From an uncultured Clostridia bacterium (GTDB lineage Bacteria > Bacillota > Clostridia > Lachnospirales > CAG-274), in the NCBI GenBank assembly GCA_947591605.1, contig CANQDF010000003.1, positions 62,001 through 126,000 of the forward strand: a stretch of 64,000 nt of DNA. The letters run 5' to 3'. The translations under genes and the position numbers were made by a program. Shown in pieces: positions 1 through 8,261 of this stretch (the first letter of the stretch is position 1; the number at the start of each line of letters is the position of its first letter). The notes under the pieces are model-generated. The model searched no databases and was not told where the DNA came from. It saw only the letters and a program-made list of their open reading frames with translations.

Positions 1-999
1 AATATACCCTACTCTGTTATTATACAACGAATTTATTTCTTTTGCAAGTGTATCCGCATTAAGATTTTCCTCATTCAGCACAGCGGCAAAGCCATGCTCC
101 TTAAACGACGCCGCATTAAGTATCTGGTCGCCTCTGCTGGCAGCCTTTGAGAGCGGTATAAGCAGCATTGGCTTGTGCAGGGCAAGCAGCTCGCATATCG
201 AGTTGGAGCCTGCACGGGATATTACCATATCGGCTGCCGCAAACAGATCCTTAAGCTCTTTTGATATATATTCAAACTGTACATATGCAGGGTCGCTTAT
301 ATCGGCATCCATATTGCCCTTTCCGCACAGATGCACTATATCAAAGCGCTCGGCAAGCTGCGGCAGCAGCTCTCTTATGCAGGCGTTTACCTTTACCGAG
401 CCCTGCGAACCGCCCATTACAAGCACAACGGGCTTGCTGCCGTCAAAGCCGCACATTTTAAGCCCTGCCTGTCTGCTGCCCTTGAACAGCTCCGACCTTA
501 TGGGCGTACCCGTAAGCACTCCCTTGCCGCCCTTAACGTATTTAAGCGCCTCCGGGAAGGTGCAGCACACCCTGCTTGCAAAGGGTGAAGCCAGCTTGTT
601 TGCAAGCCCGGGGGTTATATCGGACTCGTGCGCAACAACAGGCACACGGTTAAGGTATCCGCCTATTGCCACAGGCACGGATACAAAGCCGCCCTTTGAG
701 AAAATAACATCGGGCTTTTCCCTGTGTATGATGGCGCTTGCCTCGCCCAGACCCTTTACCACTCTGAACATATCCGCAGCATTTTTAATGTTGTTTTTAA
801 GCTCCCTGCTGCGGCGCAGCTTACCCGTGCTTATGCCGTAATACTTTATGCCGCACGCCTCTATAAGGCCCTTTTCCATACCGTCTTTGCTGCCTATGTA
901 AACTATATCGTAGCCCGAAGCCTCAAGTGCAGGCAAAAGTGCAATGTTTGGGGTGACATGCCCCGCAGTGCCTCCGCCTGTGAGAATTATCTTTTTCAT
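1..999 (-). CDS. murG: MurG, N-acetylglucosaminyltransferase (3' end cut by window)
   Basis: Transfers GlcNAc from UDP-GlcNAc onto undecaprenyl-PP-MurNAc-pentapeptide (lipid I) to make lipid II, on the inner face of the membrane. The reading frame is open from the ATG at 997-999 to base 1, giving 333 codons; the usual length is about 360, so only the C-terminal tail is missing. The N-terminal glycine-rich loop LTGGGTAGHVTPN, the second glycine loop VMGGSQGSVKVN and the GT-B donor-site stretch ISRAGSNSICELLA are all present. A GGAGG site lies 7-8 bases upstream of the start. It is divergent from dapF, so two cell-wall genes share the intergenic region. Confidence 0.95.
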   Translation of the reverse strand, partial: MKKIILTGGGTAGHVTPNIALLPALEASGYDIVYIGSKDGMEKGLIEACGIKYYGISTGKLRRSRELKNNIKNAADMFRVVKGLGEASAIIHREKPDVIFSKGGFVSVPVAIGGYLNRVPVVAHESDITPGLANKLASPFASRVCCTFPEALKYVKGGKGVLTGTPIRSELFKGSRQAGLKMCGFDGSKPVVLVMGGSQGSVKVNACIRELLPQLAERFDIVHLCGKGNMDADISDPAYVQFEYISKELKDLFAAADMVISRAGSNSICELLALHKPMLLIPLSKAASRGDQILNAASFKEHGFAAVLNEENLNADTLAKEINSLYNNRVGYI

Positions 1000-1120
1000 A
1001 TTTAATGCCTCCGTTTAACGGTTATTTATATTATATTTTATTACAAAACGGGCGCAAAGTCCACAATTTTTTAAGCGGGGTCGTGCGCCGATAAACCATG
1101 TCCGCATAACGCCCTGTTTA

Positions 1121-1149
1121 TTGACATATGCCGCAATTTGTGTTATCTT
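1121..1149 (+). promoter_or_regulatory. Promoter for dapF operon
   Basis: TTGACA (1121-1126), a 17-base spacer and TATCTT (1144-1149) match a sigma-A promoter, about 75 bases before the dapF start. Confidence 0.6.
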
Positions 1150-1222
1150 AACTTCAAAGAAAAAAATAGGGACACGGATTTATCCATATGTATTATTTAA
1201 ATAAGAAATGAGGTTTTTTACA

Positions 1223-2068
1223 ATGCTTAAGTTTACAAAAATGACAGGCTGCGGCAACGACTATGTGTACATAAACTGCTTTGAGGAGAGGGCAGGCGAT
1301 CCTGCGGAGCTTTCAAAGCGTGTCAGCGACAGGCACTTCGGCATAGGCTCGGACGGCCTTGTGCTCATATGCCCAAGCGATACCGCCGACTGCAAAATGA
1401 GGATGTTCAACCCCGACGGCAGCGAATCCGAAATGTGCGGCAACGCCATACGCTGCGTCGGCAAATACGTACACGACAGGGGCATAATAAATAAAGACGT
1501 GATAACCGTGGAAACGCTTGCGGGCATAAAAACTCTTACGCTGCATCTTGACGAAAACGGCAGCACCAAAACCCTTACCGTAGATATGGGCACGCCTATA
1601 CTTGCGCCCGACAAGATACCCGTTGTATCCGAGGAGGAGCCCGTAAAGGCGCTTGCCCTTACCGCACACGACAAAACTATGAGCTTTACCTGTGTTTCCA
1701 TGGGCAACCCTCATGCGGTCACCTTTATAGATACTCCCGTAAAGGATTTTGACGTTGCAAGGTACGGCTCCGTGCTGGAGGTAGACAAGCACTTCCCACG
1801 CAAGGCAAATATTGAGTTTGCGCAAAAGGTGGACGACACTCATCTTAAAATGAGGGTATGGGAGAGAGGCACGGGCGAAACATGGGCATGCGGTACAGGC
1901 ACCTGCGCCACCGTAGTTGCCTCAAACCTTGTGGGCATATGCAAAAGAGGCCCCGTTGATGTTGAGCTGCTCGGAGGCACTCTCACCATAAACTGGAGCG
2001 AGGAGGACGGTCACGTTTATATGACAGGCCCTGCCGACTTTGTTTTTGACGGAGTACTTTTTGACTGA
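1223..2068 (+). CDS. dapF: Diaminopimelate epimerase
   Basis: Interconverts LL- and meso-diaminopimelate, the last step before lysine and the peptidoglycan cross-linking residue. The protein is 281 aa, normal for the family. Both catalytic cysteines are seen: Cys72 in the MCGNAIRCVG motif and Cys223 in WACGTGTCAT. An ATG five codons upstream (1208) is in frame, but the TGAGG at 1209-1213 is well placed for the 1223 start, and MLKFTKMTGCGNDYVYI is the typical N-terminus. It is followed almost immediately by a PAP2 phosphatase gene, consistent with an envelope-synthesis operon. Confidence 0.95.
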   Translation: MLKFTKMTGCGNDYVYINCFEERAGDPAELSKRVSDRHFGIGSDGLVLICPSDTADCKMRMFNPDGSESEMCGNAIRCVGKYVHDRGIINKDVITVETLAGIKTLTLHLDENGSTKTLTVDMGTPILAPDKIPVVSEEEPVKALALTAHDKTMSFTCVSMGNPHAVTFIDTPVKDFDVARYGSVLEVDKHFPRKANIEFAQKVDDTHLKMRVWERGTGETWACGTGTCATVVASNLVGICKRGPVDVELLGGTLTINWSEEDGHVYMTGPADFVFDGVLFD

Positions 2069-2069
2069 A

Positions 2070-2561
2070 ATGGATACTAAGCTTTTTTGGCTCATATATA
2101 ATTTTACTCAAAGGCATGCTGCCGTGGGAAAGGCTGCCGCAAAAACGGCGGCGCTGTCCGAGGGGTTTTATTTTGCGGCATATGCGGCAGGCGGTATATG
2201 GCTGCTGCTCAAAGCCGATCCCTCCGTTACAGGATATATAGTCTTTCCCTGCGGCGCACTTTGCCTTAATATGCTTCTTAGGAGGCTTATAAACCGTATA
2301 CGCCCATTTGTGCGCTTTGCTCTGGAGCCTGCGCCAAAGCACAAAAAAAACGGCTCCTTACCCAGCAATCATGCGGCATGTGCTATGGTCATCTCGCTCT
2401 CGCTTTTCGCCGTAAGCCCTCTTTTGGGTGCCGCTCTTGCGGTGCTTGCGGTTTTTACGGGCATATCCCGCATATGTATCGGCGTGCATTATCCGCTTGA
2501 TGTGCTTGCGGGCTGGCTTTTGGGCGCCGTATTCGGCATAGTCGGCATTGGCTGCCTATAG
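2070..2561 (+). CDS. PAP2-family membrane phosphatase
   Basis: Probably an undecaprenyl-diphosphate or lipid phosphatase of the BcrC/PAP2 superfamily, acting on the outer face of the membrane. The 163-aa protein has about five hydrophobic segments and the three-part PAP2 signature in order: RRLINRIRP (basic residue then RP), SLPSNHA (PSGH-type box with Asn for Gly) and SRICIGVHYPLDVLAG (SR-x5-H-x3-D). The start at 2070 lies one base after the dapF stop; an upstream in-frame start at 2040 would overlap dapF and is less likely. Its position after dapF and opposite murG fits lipid-carrier recycling, but the substrate is inferred. Confidence 0.85.
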   Translation: MDTKLFWLIYNFTQRHAAVGKAAAKTAALSEGFYFAAYAAGGIWLLLKADPSVTGYIVFPCGALCLNMLLRRLINRIRPFVRFALEPAPKHKKNGSLPSNHAACAMVISLSLFAVSPLLGAALAVLAVFTGISRICIGVHYPLDVLAGWLLGAVFGIVGIGCL

Positions 2562-2638
2562 CTCTGCGGCACCGTGGGACGGGCTTTGCCCAAAATTTGC
2601 AGGTCTTACCCGGTCGATAAACCATTGGAGGTTTTGAG

Positions 2639-3211
2639 GTGTTTTTGTTTTTTATTGCCTTTAACGACGATTTTACAAACGAGCTTATAAACAAAGCAAA
2701 AAGAGGCAGTGAAAGCGCTTTTTGCACCCTGATAGGCAGCATAGAGCCTTTTGTGTACAACCTCGCCCTGCGCATGATGGACGGCAGCAGGCAGGATGCG
2801 GAGGATATGGCACAGGAGGCTTTTTTGCGTGTTTACAAAGCCCTGCCGTCATATAACGAGAAGGCCTCATTCAGAACATGGGCTTTGCGCATATGCAAAA
2901 ATGTCTGCCTTGACGAAAAGCGCCGCAGAGCATCACGCATAAGCACCCGGGAGGAAATAAGCGAAGCCCTGCCCTCCGATATATCCGTATCCGAGGAGGT
3001 AATGGCAAGGGAGAGGAAAAAAGCCCTCAAAAAAGCCATAGACAGCCTGGACAAGCGTGCAAGGCTGCTTATAGTTATGCGTGATATAAACGGGCTTAGC
3101 TATAAGGAGCTTGCGGAAATGACCGATATGGAGATAGGCACGGTAAAATCCGCCTTGAACAGAGCAAGAAAAAAGCTGCGTGAAATAATAACGGAACAAA
3201 ATCTTATTTAA
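2639..3211 (+). CDS. ECF-type RNA polymerase sigma factor
   Basis: A 190-aa sigma-70 family protein of the extracytoplasmic-function class. Region 2 is visible around DAEDMAQEAFLRVYKAL (about residues 47-63), with the -10-reading stretch FRTWALRICKNVCLDEKRR. Region 4, a helix-turn-helix, is LSYKELAEMTDMEIGTVKSALNRARKKL near the C-terminus. The start is a GTG with GGAGG at 2627-2631 and a 7-base spacer. The gene directly downstream encodes a membrane protein with a zinc-binding anti-sigma N-terminus, so the two are a sigma/anti-sigma pair. The regulon cannot be read from the window. Confidence 0.92.
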   Translation: MFLFFIAFNDDFTNELINKAKRGSESAFCTLIGSIEPFVYNLALRMMDGSRQDAEDMAQEAFLRVYKALPSYNEKASFRTWALRICKNVCLDEKRRRASRISTREEISEALPSDISVSEEVMARERKKALKKAIDSLDKRARLLIVMRDINGLSYKELAEMTDMEIGTVKSALNRARKKLREIITEQNLI

Positions 3212-3243
3212 TACGTCTGTATAGGTAAAGGGCGGTGACAAAA

Positions 3244-4470
3244 ATGAACTGTGAAGATGTAAACGATCTGCTTGACGAATATATAAACGGGGAAACCGAC
3301 AACACCGTATCATCGGAAATAGAGGCGCACATACGCACCTGCGAAAGTTGCCGCATGCGGTATGAGGAGCTAAAAAGCCTTAAAACGGAGCTTGCCTCGC
3401 TTGCGGAGCCTCTCCCGAACGGCTTTGAGGAAAGGCTGCTGGCAAGGCTTAGGCGTATAAGGCTCAAAAGGCTGCTTTGCACGGGTATACCCGGTATAGG
3501 CGCCGCTGCCGCAATATTGCTTGTATGCGTTGTCATAGGCGGCAGAGGAGGATATAAATATCTTGACGGGGGATATAGGGAGCTTTCCGATTCCGTTGTA
3601 CAAAGCGAAGAGAATAATGACGAAAGTGCCGAATCCGGCGGCACGCAAGGCAGATCTGCCGAAGGATCGGATACCGAGCCTCAAAGCGAGGTCATAAAAC
3701 ACAGCACGGATACCGACAGCACGGATGAGGCTCAGCCGCAAGCCAAAACGGCGGATACGGAAACACCGCAGGCAGACAGCTATGACGCAAAGCCCGATGA
3801 CATTCAGGCAAAACCCCAAAATACGGATGTCCGCACCGCCACCGATGACAGCGGCATTGCCGATACGGGAAACGCCAAAAACAGCACGGACGGCGATACG
3901 GCAAGCCTAGGTACCGACAGCGCCGAAAATTTTACCCAAGACCTCAACAATGCCTCCGGAGAGATTAACGGCACCGAGCCCTCCGCATCAAAGATGCGCA
4001 TAGGCAGCGCCGCAGCCGTAACGGCGTCGGCAGACGAGAGTATTGAAGCCGACGAGAGCACAGCCGACAAAAGCATTGAAGCCAACGAGAACACAGCCGA
4101 CAAAAGCATTGAAGCCGATGAGAACACGGCAGAGCTTTTTGAGGCGGAGGAGTACGGCATGCCTATGCCCCGAGCGTCGGGCGGCGGCTCCTCTGCCCCA
4201 CTCATGGAACAGGCGGAGGAAAAAAGCGCCGATGTCATTTTTACCTGCGATACGGACAGCCTCTCCGAAATAGCCGATAAGCTTGAGGATATGCCGCAGG
4301 TAAGCTTTACCTACCGTGACGATGCCCGTATCGACATACACTGCGAGGGCATAAAATACGCAGAGATAAAAGCCCTGCTTGAGGAAACAGGCGCAAAGCA
4401 GACATATGCAGATGTTTCCGCAGACGAGCTAAGCTGCGATGTCAGCATAAAAGCCGCACGGCAGCAGTGA
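3244..4470 (+). CDS. Membrane anti-sigma factor with HxxxCxxC zinc finger
   Basis: A 408-aa protein. The N-terminus carries a zf-HC2/ZAS anti-sigma motif, HIRTCESC (H-x3-C-x2-C), at about residues 29-36. A single membrane span (GIPGIGAAAAILLVCVVIGG) follows near residue 82, then a long Ser/Thr/Asp/Glu-rich exported stalk containing three 33-base tandem repeats (4030-4128), and a compact C-terminal domain of about 80 residues. It lies 32 bases after the ECF sigma gene. The inferred role is to hold the sigma factor at the membrane until an outside signal releases it. A GTG at 3235 is an alternative start; ATG 3244 has GGTGA at a good distance. The C-terminal domain is not recognised. Confidence 0.85.
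   Translation: MNCEDVNDLLDEYINGETDNTVSSEIEAHIRTCESCRMRYEELKSLKTELASLAEPLPNGFEERLLARLRRIRLKRLLCTGIPGIGAAAAILLVCVVIGGRGGYKYLDGGYRELSDSVVQSEENNDESAESGGTQGRSAEGSDTEPQSEVIKHSTDTDSTDEAQPQAKTADTETPQADSYDAKPDDIQAKPQNTDVRTATDDSGIADTGNAKNSTDGDTASLGTDSAENFTQDLNNASGEINGTEPSASKMRIGSAAAVTASADESIEADESTADKSIEANENTADKSIEADENTAELFEAEEYGMPMPRASGGGSSAPLMEQAEEKSADVIFTCDTDSLSEIADKLEDMPQVSFTYRDDARIDIHCEGIKYAEIKALLEETGAKQTYADVSADELSCDVSIKAARQQ
4030..4128 (+). repeat. Three 33-bp in-frame tandem repeats
   Basis: Three copies of an 11-codon unit encoding variants of ADKSIEANENT, at 4030-4062, 4063-4095 and 4096-4128, inside the exported stalk of the anti-sigma factor. The copies differ at a few bases. Confidence 0.85.
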
Positions 4471-4548
4471 CAGACCGCCTGTTTAAGCGCTGCCGCTGTC
4501 CTGCGCCTTCTCCGACCGTGACAGCGCAAAAAAAGAGCAAAAAAAGTA

Positions 4549-4578
4549 TTGACTTTTATCCTGTTTATGTTGTATAAT
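4549..4578 (+). promoter_or_regulatory. Promoter for tRNA-Ser
   Basis: TTGACT (4549-4554), 18-base spacer and consensus TATAAT (4573-4578), ending 16 bases before the mature tRNA. Confidence 0.8.
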
Positions 4579-4594
4579 GAGTAAGCGTTGTTAA

Positions 4595-4682
4595 GGAGTA
4601 GTACTCAAGTGGCTGAAGAGGCTCCCCTGCTAAGGGAGTAGGTCGTGAAAGCGGCGCGAGAGTTCAAATCTCTCCTACTCCG
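4595..4682 (+). tRNA. tRNA-Ser(GCT)
   Basis: Acceptor arms GGAGTAG (4595-4601) and CTACTCC (4675-4681) pair perfectly. The anticodon stem CTCCC/GGGAG encloses the loop CTGCTAA with anticodon GCT at 4629-4631, which reads AGC/AGU serine codons. A T-arm with GTTCAAATC and a long variable arm, as expected for a serine tRNA, are present. The discriminator is G4682, and CCA is not encoded. Confidence 0.97.
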
Positions 4683-4690
4683 CTGCTTTG

Positions 4691-4722
4691 ATACCCGCAT
4701 GTTGTGTGCGGGTATTTTTTTT
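4691..4722 (+). terminator. Rho-independent terminator after tRNA-Ser
   Basis: Nine-base perfect stem ATACCCGCA/TGCGGGTAT (4691-4699 with 4707-4715) followed by a run of eight T. Confidence 0.9.
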
Positions 4723-4848
4723 GTGTCTGAAAAATCCCTTTGGGACTTTTTCCAATATAAGCATTTGTGTTTTTTTGTATAAGATAGTATAAAAGTGTTA
4801 TGAAATATTAAAATTTACAAATATATAATTAAATTTTATGCAGCGGTG

Positions 4849-4877
4849 TTGACAAAATCTCTGTTTTATAGTAACAT
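4849..4877 (+). promoter_or_regulatory. Promoter for the BlaI/M56 operon
   Basis: TTGACA (4849-4854), 17-base spacer, TAACAT (4872-4877), about 34 bases before the repressor start. BlaI-type repressors usually control their own promoter; no clear operator palindrome was identified here. Confidence 0.6.
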
Positions 4878-4910
4878 TTATATAAAATATATAGGTAAGG
4901 AGATGAATAA

Positions 4911-5327
4911 ATGAAGAATGTGGATCTTACGGAAAGAGAGTATGCTGTAATGAAAATTCTCTGGGAAGCCGACAGACCTATGCTGGTTTCCGAAATAATA
5001 CCTCTTACAAAAAATATATCCGTGCATACCATACACGCTCTCCTCAACAGCCTTATGAGGAAGGAGCTTATAAAGGTAGTCGGCAGTGTAAGAATGGTAA
5101 AGGTACCCAGCAGGCTGTTCTGTCCTACGGTTACCATGTCCGAGTTTGCTATGCTCAGGTCGGAGGCAGTTTTCAGCGACAATCACAAAAGGTTTAATGT
5201 TGTTGAGTTTATGACGCACCTTGTAAAAAGCAAAAAAGAGGATAAGGAAGAGATAATAAAGGGCTTGGAGCTGTTTCTTGAAAAATACAAAAAAGAAATA
5301 GAAGAAACAGAGGGTGATAAAAAGTGA
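4911..5327 (+). CDS. BlaI/MecI/CopY-family transcriptional repressor
   Basis: A 138-aa winged-helix repressor. The N-terminus LTEREYAVMKILWEADRPM followed by SVHTIHALLNSLMRKELIK is the typical BlaI DNA-binding domain, and the C-terminal part (LVKSKKEDKEEIIKGLELFL) is the dimerisation and cleavage region. The stop overlaps the start of the M56 protease gene by four bases, as in blaI-blaR1 pairs. In that system the membrane protease senses a wall-active compound and the repressor is then inactivated. No beta-lactamase gene is nearby. Confidence 0.9.
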   Translation: MKNVDLTEREYAVMKILWEADRPMLVSEIIPLTKNISVHTIHALLNSLMRKELIKVVGSVRMVKVPSRLFCPTVTMSEFAMLRSEAVFSDNHKRFNVVEFMTHLVKSKKEDKEEIIKGLELFLEKYKKEIEETEGDKK

Positions 5328-6457
5328 TTTTCAGCCCATACTCATTATTCACCATAACCCTGATGTCCTGCCTGTTTGTGTTGGCGTTTGTTATTTTGAC
5401 AAGCTATAGCGGCATAATAAGGCGTATACCGCTGTCGGCAGTATATGTGTTTTTGGCGGCAACAGGGCTGCGGCTGCTGATACCCGTAGAAATTGACAGA
5501 TTATCATTTGAGATAAACTCTGACTTTATAATGACAAAAATAAATGACTTTATGCGGAATAAAATATTTGCGGCAGGCTCTCTGAGCTTCAGTATCGGCA
5601 ATTTATTTGTTGCCGTATGGATCGCAGGTATATTGGTACACTCCGTATTTGTTATCGCAAAGTACTGCCGTTTCAGGCTTGGGGTAAAGCAGCTTGCGGA
5701 GGTGCATGACGAGCATATACTTAATACGGTCGATATGATATGCTCACAGCTTGGCATAAAGTCCCGTCCGAGGGTGTTAAGAATAATGAGCAACTGCTCT
5801 CCGTCGGAGTACGGCTTGTTTAAGCAGACCATTGTGCTAAACGGCGCACAATACACCGATGAAGAGCTGTACTACATACTTTTGCACGAAATAACGCATT
5901 ATAAGCTTAAAAACGACGCTGCAAAATGCTTTGCGGAGTTGCTTAAAATTATCTTTTGGTGGAACCCGGCAGTATATCCGTTATACAGCCGAATCGACAA
6001 GCTGATGGAAATATATACGGACTTGTCGGTGACCAAAGAGCTTACAAAATCCCAAAAGTATTCTTATTTGCATTGTTTATACAATGTTTACAAGACTATC
6101 AACGTTGATTCGATTTCAGCAAGTGCGTTTGCAAGCCCCATTATAGGGAGTGCAAGAGCAAGCGAGATCGAAAAACGATTTGAAATTATTGCCAAAGGCA
6201 GAAAAACCAATATTCCGATATGTATTTTTGCCGTAGTTTTATCATTGATGTGCTGTGCAGCAACCGTATTTGTTGTGTTTCAGCCGTATTACGATATACC
6301 GGCGGAAGATATACCATCCGAAAAAATAGATATAAATTCAGAAAATTCTTACATAACCAAGGAGGGCGATCTATACATCCTGTATCATAACGGTGAGGTT
6401 TTAATAAAAAGCCCCAATAAGGAGGATGTAGAATCGTTTCTCAAAAAGGAGGAATAA
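5324..6457 (+). CDS. M56-family membrane metalloprotease (BlaR1-like)
   Basis: A 377-aa integral membrane protein with N-terminal hydrophobic segments, a cytoplasmic zinc-protease domain carrying HEITH (His188 to His192), and a further membrane span (IPICIFAVVLSLMCCAATVF) near residue 300. Only about 60 residues follow the last span, so the large penicillin-binding sensor domain of true BlaR1 is absent. The start is GTG, overlapping the blaI-like stop. The likely role is signal-dependent inactivation of the adjacent repressor; the signal is unknown. Confidence 0.88.
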   Translation: MIFSPYSLFTITLMSCLFVLAFVILTSYSGIIRRIPLSAVYVFLAATGLRLLIPVEIDRLSFEINSDFIMTKINDFMRNKIFAAGSLSFSIGNLFVAVWIAGILVHSVFVIAKYCRFRLGVKQLAEVHDEHILNTVDMICSQLGIKSRPRVLRIMSNCSPSEYGLFKQTIVLNGAQYTDEELYYILLHEITHYKLKNDAAKCFAELLKIIFWWNPAVYPLYSRIDKLMEIYTDLSVTKELTKSQKYSYLHCLYNVYKTINVDSISASAFASPIIGSARASEIEKRFEIIAKGRKTNIPICIFAVVLSLMCCAATVFVVFQPYYDIPAEDIPSEKIDINSENSYITKEGDLYILYHNGEVLIKSPNKEDVESFLKKEE

Positions 6458-6460
6458 TAA

Positions 6461-6694
6461 ATGCTCAAAAAATTTACATTAGTTCTTGCCGTATGTATGG
6501 TAACAATGTGTTCTTATTTACCTGCATGTGCAGATGTGATAACGACCATCTCTGCACCATCACATGATGCGGAAATACAGCGAGGCGATGTGTATGTATA
6601 TAAATATACCTATATCAACGGCGTCCGCTGCAGAAGATTATGGAATGCAACAAAGGGCGAATGGGCAGAAGAGGGTTGGACACCTTGTCCTTGA
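6461..6694 (+). CDS. Small secreted protein, unknown function
   Basis: A 77-aa protein starting three bases after the M56 gene stop, with a strong GGAGG site. The first 24 residues form a signal peptide (hydrophobic LVLAVCMVTMCSYL, cleavage likely after ACA). The mature part is about 50 residues, with a Tyr/Lys-rich YVYKYTYINGVRCRRLW and a Trp-rich end. Two cysteines in the mature part could form a disulfide. It is co-transcribed with the BlaI/M56 pair and may be a target or a modulator; no function is recognised. Confidence 0.75.
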   Translation: MLKKFTLVLAVCMVTMCSYLPACADVITTISAPSHDAEIQRGDVYVYKYTYINGVRCRRLWNATKGEWAEEGWTPCP

Positions 6695-6753
6695 TGAAGG
6701 TCATCATTAGATCATATATCGGAATATAGGTAAAGCTGTTTATAAGAGCAATA

Positions 6754-6793
6754 AAAAAGGTGGCGGGAGCAAAGGTTCCGTCACCTTTTTATT
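6754..6793 (+). terminator. Terminator, possibly bidirectional
   Basis: AAAAAGGTG (6754-6762) pairs with CACCTTTTT (6782-6790), with an inner GGGAGC/GTTCC segment. It separates the convergent BlaI/M56 operon and the minus-strand lipoprotein. Confidence 0.75.
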
Positions 6794-6830
6794 ATTCCGT
6801 AAAATGTTTTTGCAAGTCAAATGCGCTCCC

Positions 6831-7373
6831 TTACGTTGAGGCGGTTATCCTCTCGGGCGCTTCGGTAGTTTCCTCCGGTGCGGATGTTATGGTTTCCCGC
6901 CGCTTTTCATCGGCATGCTTGTCCGCACTTGTGGTAACGGCCTCGGTAAGCTCCGCCTTGACGCCTATCTCCTGTGCAACGCTGTCAAAAATAATGCGCT
7001 CTATCTCCTCAAGGCGTGAAAATATCTCGCTGCGCTCCTCCTCGCTTTTCTTGGCAAAGGCACTTATGCCCTGGAGGTTGATATTGTGCAGCTCCTCGCA
7101 TGCGGCGTCATATTCCTGCCTTATATCGCCCGTTATTTTATCGGCATGGTTTTCGTTAAGATAAACACAGGCATTGTTTAAAAGCTGACCGTATGCGGTT
7201 ATTGTTTCGGCATTTGGTGTAAGGGGATAAGCAGGCAGCTGCTCCGTTGTGCTTTCGGTAAGCTCGGCAGCGGTATGGCTCTCGGCATTGCTCTCATCGG
7301 GCAGGGCAGGGGCGGTCGTGCAGCCGCTAAGCAGCATAGCTGCCGCCAAAGCCGCAATAATCGGTTTTTTCAT
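6831..7373 (-). CDS. Putative lipoprotein, unknown function
   Basis: A 180-aa protein. The lipobox LLSGC near residue 18 follows a short positively charged, hydrophobic signal, so it should be lipid-anchored on the outside of the membrane. The mature part has Thr/Glu-rich flanks around a mainly helical core (residues about 55-150). The ATG at 7371-7373 has GGAG eight bases upstream; an in-frame TTG two codons earlier is less likely. It is followed upstream by another small acidic lipoprotein in the same direction. No family recognised. Confidence 0.75.
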   Translation of the reverse strand: MKKPIIAALAAAMLLSGCTTAPALPDESNAESHTAAELTESTTEQLPAYPLTPNAETITAYGQLLNNACVYLNENHADKITGDIRQEYDAACEELHNINLQGISAFAKKSEEERSEIFSRLEEIERIIFDSVAQEIGVKAELTEAVTTSADKHADEKRRETITSAPEETTEAPERITAST

Positions 7374-7433
7374 AGTCAATACTCCTTATGTCAATAATGC
7401 TGCCGGGTAACAACGGGGCTTAAAAGCACCCAA

Positions 7434-7472
7434 TACAAAAGTAAGTACCCACGCCTTGGACGGGGTACTTAC
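7434..7472 (-). terminator. Terminator of the acidic lipoprotein gene
   Basis: Perfect ten-base stem GTAAGTACCC/GGGTACTTAC (7441-7450 with 7463-7472). On the minus strand it is followed by TTTTGTATT. Confidence 0.8.
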
Positions 7473-7499
7473 AATAAAGCATAATTTTAAAATGTAAAA

Positions 7500-7811
7500 T
7501 TAAGCAGCTGTTGTAGCCTCAGCATCAGCCTCTGTTACGATCTCAACGTCAGCCTCTGTTTCGCCCTCTGCTGTTTCATCCTCAGCGGACTCAGCCTCAG
7601 ACTCGTCCTCAACGGACTCACCCTCAACTGTTTCGTCCTCAACGGACTCAGCCTCAACGGTTTCGCCCTCAGCTTCTGTTTCAGCCTCAACCTCAGCCTC
7701 TGTTACAACCTCGCTGCCGCCTGTTGTATCCTCTGTTTCTGTTGTTGAAGAGCATGCTGAAAATGCAAATGCAAGTGAAAGAACTGCAACGCCTAATAAT
7801 AACTTCTTCAT
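7500..7811 (-). CDS. Small Glu/Thr-rich lipoprotein
   Basis: A 103-aa protein with a lipoprotein signal (LLLGVAVLSLAFAFSACSS, lipobox FSAC). The mature chain is almost entirely low-complexity, built from Glu, Val, Thr, Ser and Asp in repeated ESVEDE/ETAEGE-type blocks. It is strongly acidic and probably extended. A start at 7868 with its own AGAGGAG site is in frame and would add 19 residues before the signal; the ATG at 7809-7811 with GGGGAAA upstream gives a proper signal peptide and is preferred. No function recognised. Confidence 0.7.
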   Translation of the reverse strand: MKKLLLGVAVLSLAFAFSACSSTTETEDTTGGSEVVTEAEVEAETEAEGETVEAESVEDETVEGESVEDESEAESAEDETAEGETEADVEIVTEADAEATTAA

Positions 7812-7868
7812 GATGAAATTTCCCCTTTTCTTTTCATAATATTTAATATCATTTTTGGAAGAGCCCAT

Positions 7869-8162
7869 TATGCTCCTCTAACAGTTGATTATAAAGCCCA
7901 AATATGAACAAAATATGAATAATTTGTAAATTTTGTAAGTCCTTGGTATATATTAGGTACAACTTTCAATAATTTTGTGTATTTAAGATAAAATATTATA
8001 AAATACTTATAAATTACGGTAGGTTAAAAGTCCCCTTAAGCCGTATTGTTAACCATTTTGACATAAAGTATACGCATCGGAGGCAAAAAATATATAAATT
8101 TACCAATAAACGCACACCTGTGCCATACACCGCATTTCCATTTTTTTATGGGTGTGCTTTTA
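7869..8162. other. AT-rich intergenic region, no gene seen
   Basis: Divergent spacer between the acidic lipoprotein and pflB. No ORF with a ribosome site, RNA gene or clear riboswitch was recognised; the pflB promoter begins at its right end. Confidence 0.5.
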
Positions 8163-8191
8163 TTGACCTTTGGGCATAAAAAATATATAAT
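8163..8191 (+). promoter_or_regulatory. Promoter for the pfl operon
   Basis: TTGACC (8163-8168), 17-base spacer and TATAAT (8186-8191), 70 bases upstream of the pflB core start. Confidence 0.75.
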
Positions 8192-8261
8192 TACATTAAA
8201 AGTCGTAAATTGTTATAATAAGGAAACAAGGCTGTACTTTTATATATGGAGGAATGTTGAA

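Noticed and set aside
173..1005. Plus-strand ORFs opposite murG
   Set aside because: Shadows; the minus-strand MurG frame is uninterrupted with all family motifs.
7812..7868. 19-residue N-terminal extension of the acidic lipoprotein
   Set aside because: It would place charged residues before the signal peptide; the internal ATG 7811 with GGGGAAA gives a normal lipoprotein start, although the upstream AGAGGAG keeps it open.
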